From: Shewanella metallivivens
GTDB lineage: Bacteria > Pseudomonadota > Gammaproteobacteria > Enterobacterales > Shewanellaceae
Reading direction: 5' to 3'
NCBI RefSeq assembly: GCF_028750675.1
Contig: NZ_JAQQPZ010000001.1
Span: 475,327 to 539,326, forward strand
DNA length: 64,000 nucleotides
Below are positions 61,377 through 64,000 of the stretch, one piece after another. Every line of letters begins with the position of its first letter. The stretch's first letter is position 1. A program made the translations under genes and the position numbers. A model generated the notes under the pieces. The model did not search any database and was not told the DNA's origin. It was given only the letters and a program-made list of their open reading frames with translations.

Positions 61377-62603
61377 GTGCTAAATAGGGTCTGGCTTTTA
61401 TTTTTTATTGTGGCTGCCGTTGCTATCATCATCCAATTATTTGGTGGCAATAACGAGGTATTGAGTGAAACCGTCACGGCATTATTTGCCAGCGCCAAAT
61501 TAGCCGCAGACATTTCGTTAGGGCTCATTGGTGTGTTAGCGCTATGGATGGGCTTAATGCAGATAGGCGAAAAAGCCGGTGTTGTCAGTCTGTTTGCCCG
61601 TTTGTTTGAGCCATTGCTGTCTAAATTGATGCCAGAGGTTCCCCGTGGCCATGTGGCTTATGGCAGCATCAGTATGAACTTAACGGCAAACATTTTAGGT
61701 CTAGATAACGCCGCAACGCCATTAGGCTTAAAAGCCATGCATGATTTGCAAAGTTTAAACCCAATAAAAACCGTAGCAACAAATGCACAAATTTTATTTT
61801 TAGTGCTCAATACCTCTTCGGTCACTTTGGTGCCAGTCACGGTATTTTTATATCGTGCACAGCAAGGTGCCCCTAATCCTGCAGATGTGTTTTTACCTAT
61901 TTTATTGGCAACAAGCGCCTCTACCATTGTGGGTTTACTCGTGGTGGCAACCGTGCAGCGCATTTCGCTGTTTAACAGTGTTATTTTAGCTTATGCCGGA
62001 TTAATTATTGGCTCTTTAATGGCTGGTGTAGCTTATTTAGTGACCTTGTCGGTTGAAGCGATTGGTCAAATCTCTATGGTGCTGGGTAATGGTATTTTAT
62101 TGATATTAATTTTCAGTTTTATTATGGCGGCAGGCTATCGAAAAATTGCCGTTTATGATGAATTTGTGGAAGGCGCAAAACAAGGCTTTAACCAGGCGAT
62201 AACGCTAATTCCATATCTGATTGCGATGTTGCTTGCAATTGGTGTGTTGCGGGCGTCTGGCGCGTTAGATTATGCATTACAATTGTTAGCTTCTATTGTT
62301 AATGGCTTTGGGTGGGATACACGTTTTATTGATGCTATGCCTACAGCGTTGATGAAACCATTTAGCGGCTCAGGAGCCAGAGCCATGATGCTAGAAACCA
62401 TGGACCATCATGGAGTCGATTCATTTGCTGGTCGCTTAGCTGCAATATTGCAGGGCAGCACCGAAACCACATTTTATGTGTTAGCAGTTTATTTCGGCTC
62501 TGTAGGTATTCGCAACGGTCGTCATGCGCTTAGTTGTGGTCTTGCTGCTGATGCGGCTGGGATCAGTGCAGCAATTGGCGTGTGTTATTGGTTTTATGGT
62601 TAG
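61377..62603 (+). CDS. SpmA/SpmB-type nucleoside recognition (Gate) domain membrane protein
   Basis: 408-aa inner-membrane protein with two Gate domains, equal to a fusion of spore maturation proteins SpmA and SpmB: GLIGVLALWMGLMQIGEKAG...NLTANILGLDNAATPLGLKAM in the first half and GIAVLRASGALDY...KPFSGSGARAMM...GSTETTFYVLAVYFG-V in the second (given in parts). Function in non-sporulating bacteria is unknown. The frame opens at 61308, but GTG at 61377 has CGGAG 6 nt upstream and begins a clean membrane helix. Confidence 0.85.
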   Translation: MLNRVWLLFFIVAAVAIIIQLFGGNNEVLSETVTALFASAKLAADISLGLIGVLALWMGLMQIGEKAGVVSLFARLFEPLLSKLMPEVPRGHVAYGSISMNLTANILGLDNAATPLGLKAMHDLQSLNPIKTVATNAQILFLVLNTSSVTLVPVTVFLYRAQQGAPNPADVFLPILLATSASTIVGLLVVATVQRISLFNSVILAYAGLIIGSLMAGVAYLVTLSVEAIGQISMVLGNGILLILIFSFIMAAGYRKIAVYDEFVEGAKQGFNQAITLIPYLIAMLLAIGVLRASGALDYALQLLASIVNGFGWDTRFIDAMPTALMKPFSGSGARAMMLETMDHHGVDSFAGRLAAILQGSTETTFYVLAVYFGSVGIRNGRHALSCGLAADAAGISAAIGVCYWFYG

Positions 62604-62668
62604 CACTTAATACTCAATGATTTCACTTAATACGGATCAGTTTTTTTGAAGCGGGATTAAACGTAAAG

Positions 62669-62694
62669 AAAGGCCGATAGTGATATCGGCCTTT
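62669..62694 (+). terminator. terminator after the SpmA/SpmB-type gene
   Basis: AAAGGCCGATA-GTGA-TATCGGCCTTT hairpin 65 nt after the stop, with a short T-run (TTTATT). Confidence 0.75.
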
Positions 62695-62716
62695 ATTGAT
62701 TAATGAACGCGCTATT

Positions 62717-62988
62717 TATACCAATCCTTTATTAGAATGTGATCTATTTTAGGCTGCGTCACTAGTCCCAGTACAATGAAAATGACTGCAGGTGTAGTCA
62801 TTCTACATCAACGTCATTTGAAGTCGTAATGGGGTTTGTGATGCAACCCCGAAGGGCGAATTTATCAGCGTGGTCTTCTTTGTTAGCCTTTCTTAACGTA
62901 GTGCACTATGCCCTCAAAAGGCTGCCTCGAATACCTCACTGATAACTTTCGCTAAAAGAGCAAATTCTAATGCGGATTGGTATTATTA
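62717..62988. mobile_element. MITE-like element, about 270 bp
   Basis: Terminal inverted repeats: left TATACCAATCCTTTATTAG, right (reverse complement) TAATACCAATCCGCATTAG, about 35 bp of imperfect match in all. Inside are a hairpin AATGACT / AGTCATT (62781-62802) and no open frame. Right-end copies occur at 26561-26613 and possibly 8165-8187. Its right edge overlaps the letB stop codon. Confidence 0.7.
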
Positions 62989-64000
62989 CCTAGCTTGTAC
63001 TGGTTGCCATTCGGTCCATTCGGCTAACATTTTATGTTGTAGTTTAATACGGTCATTTGCCGTTAAACGATTAGTGTCATTGGTGACATCTTGTGTCGCA
63101 ATAGCGATGCCGCCAGCAAGAATGGTTTCAAGCGACTGGGCTTCTAATTGTGCGCCAGAAAATAACCCAACATCTAATTTGATCCCTGATGCATCCCAAA
63201 ATTGACTGCTCTGATTCACGAGATGACGATATTGTGCCTTTACATGAGCATACAGCGTAATATCGATACCGCTGTCAGCTAATTGGTAGCCATCAATTTG
63301 ACCGACATTAATACCACGGAAAAACAATGGAGTGCCGACCTTAATTGACCCTAATTGGCTATCTACTAGCTGAAACCTCACGGCATCGGCAGGGACGTTA
63401 GCATCTAGGCGGGCATGATTTAACGCCGTGAATTGATTTGTTGTGGAAGTATTGTTACCAGGGATAACACCAATATACGGCCCAGTGATTAATGTGTCTG
63501 GAGCCTGGATCCCAGCAAGCGAGATTTGCGCTTCTACGACAAAAAATTCACTGTCATCGCGACTAAAACGCTCTGCATAGTCGCCATAAAGGTAGGCTTT
63601 GGCGTTAAGTGTGGTCAATGCTGGGTTAAGTTTGACTTGTGAAATCTCGCCTACTTGATGGCCTTGATAACGAATGGCGGCATTTGCAGTAATTTTTGCA
63701 CTGACGGGTAAAATCAATTCGATGACTTTTGCCTGCATTAACGCTAATTTTTGACTGTCATATAGCCTTAAATTTGCTTGGGTGACATTAGCTGATTTTG
63801 TGTCTAAATGCCCAAGAGTAATACTGCCATTTATCGCCCCTTTTAACGGCGAGACATCAATATCAACTCCGGCGAGGCTAGCATTAATAGCCACGGCATT
63901 ATTGCGCCAAAATACGGTATTAGGCTTGATTAAAGGTGCAAACTTTTTCTCGATATTGATATCAATAGTGAACTTGTCTGCTTCAGCTTGCCAATTGACT
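62986..64000 (-). CDS. letB: MCE-domain lipid-transport protein LetB (C-terminal part)
   Basis: At least 338 codons, running off the right edge; only the C-terminal MCE domains are present. Each has the FWRNNAVAINA / FWDASGIKLD-type start and a V-G-T-PLFFRGINVGQI or Y-GHQVGEISQV core. LetB (YebT) forms a tube of stacked MCE rings that carries lipids between inner and outer membrane. Neighbour rsmF supports LetB over PqiB. The internal GTG/ATG at 63894 is not a start. The stop codon lies at the edge of a MITE-like element. Confidence 0.88.
   Translation of the reverse strand, partial: VNWQAEADKFTIDINIEKKFAPLIKPNTVFWRNNAVAINASLAGVDIDVSPLKGAINGSITLGHLDTKSANVTQANLRLYDSQKLALMQAKVIELILPVSAKITANAAIRYQGHQVGEISQVKLNPALTTLNAKAYLYGDYAERFSRDDSEFFVVEAQISLAGIQAPDTLITGPYIGVIPGNNTSTTNQFTALNHARLDANVPADAVRFQLVDSQLGSIKVGTPLFFRGINVGQIDGYQLADSGIDITLYAHVKAQYRHLVNQSSQFWDASGIKLDVGLFSGAQLEAQSLETILAGGIAIATQDVTNDTNRLTANDRIKLQHKMLAEWTEWQPVQAR

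Overview
The window looks like a core-chromosome segment of a marine gammaproteobacterium, most probably Shewanella. This is inferred from gene content and order: aroH-ppsR-ppsA, a monomeric-type isocitrate dehydrogenase next to cspD-clpS-clpA, leucine dehydrogenase behind a LiuR-type palindrome, and DUF1285 and DUF4826 proteins. The DNA is AT-rich. No rRNA, tRNA, CRISPR array, prophage or intact insertion sequence was seen.

Layout. 1-7.3 kb: end of a DAHP synthase gene, the PEP synthase regulator and PEP synthase (divergent), a YdiJ-type FAD/Fe-S dehydrogenase and a DUF1285 protein. 7.5-10.3 kb: MarR regulator, exported M24 peptidase, BI-1-like membrane protein. 10.8-18.7 kb: a tightly overlapping minus-strand operon for a multisubunit Mrp/Mbh-type cation/proton antiporter, headed by a secreted Rap1a/Tai-like protein. 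19-22.3 kb: a broken membrane-protein gene, a Nudix hydrolase, an oxidoreductase/monooxygenase pair and a divergent LysR regulator. 22.3-24.6 kb: a second, unrelated putative antiporter operon (two DUF1538 proteins, a PII-like protein and a CBS protein). 24.8-31.9 kb: TPR-TonB protein, CBS protein, a metallophosphatase plus OlsF-like ornithine-lipid synthase, leucine dehydrogenase, DUF4826. 32.4-40.9 kb: roxA, purB, hflD, mnmA, nudJ, rluE and divergent icd, the same order as in E. coli except that phoPQ is absent between roxA and purB and icd is the non-homologous monomeric type. 41-46 kb: cspD, clpS, clpA, infA, bpt, aat, the bacterial N-degron machinery together. 46-50 kb: glycine-zipper protein, a small unknown protein, a Nif3-like protein and a Kef-type antiporter. 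50-59.5 kb: metG and a divergent run apbC-udk-dcd-pabC-mltG-tmk-holB-pilZ-tatD. 59.8-64 kb: rsmF and letB (minus) with a SpmA/SpmB-type membrane protein between them on the plus strand.

Possible new biology is concentrated in 10.8-24.6 kb, where two unrelated cation/proton transport operons lie about 4 kb apart, one led by a Rap1a-like exported protein and one carrying PII-like and CBS sensor proteins. The second layer is non-coding: a MITE-like element (62.7 kb) with a related end at 26.56 kb and perhaps at 8.17 kb, an inverted element with 47-bp tandem repeats (32.0 kb), a perfect palindrome upstream of icd, and a possible small RNA downstream of rsmF. All functional statements come from reading the sequence and remembered family features; no searches were run.
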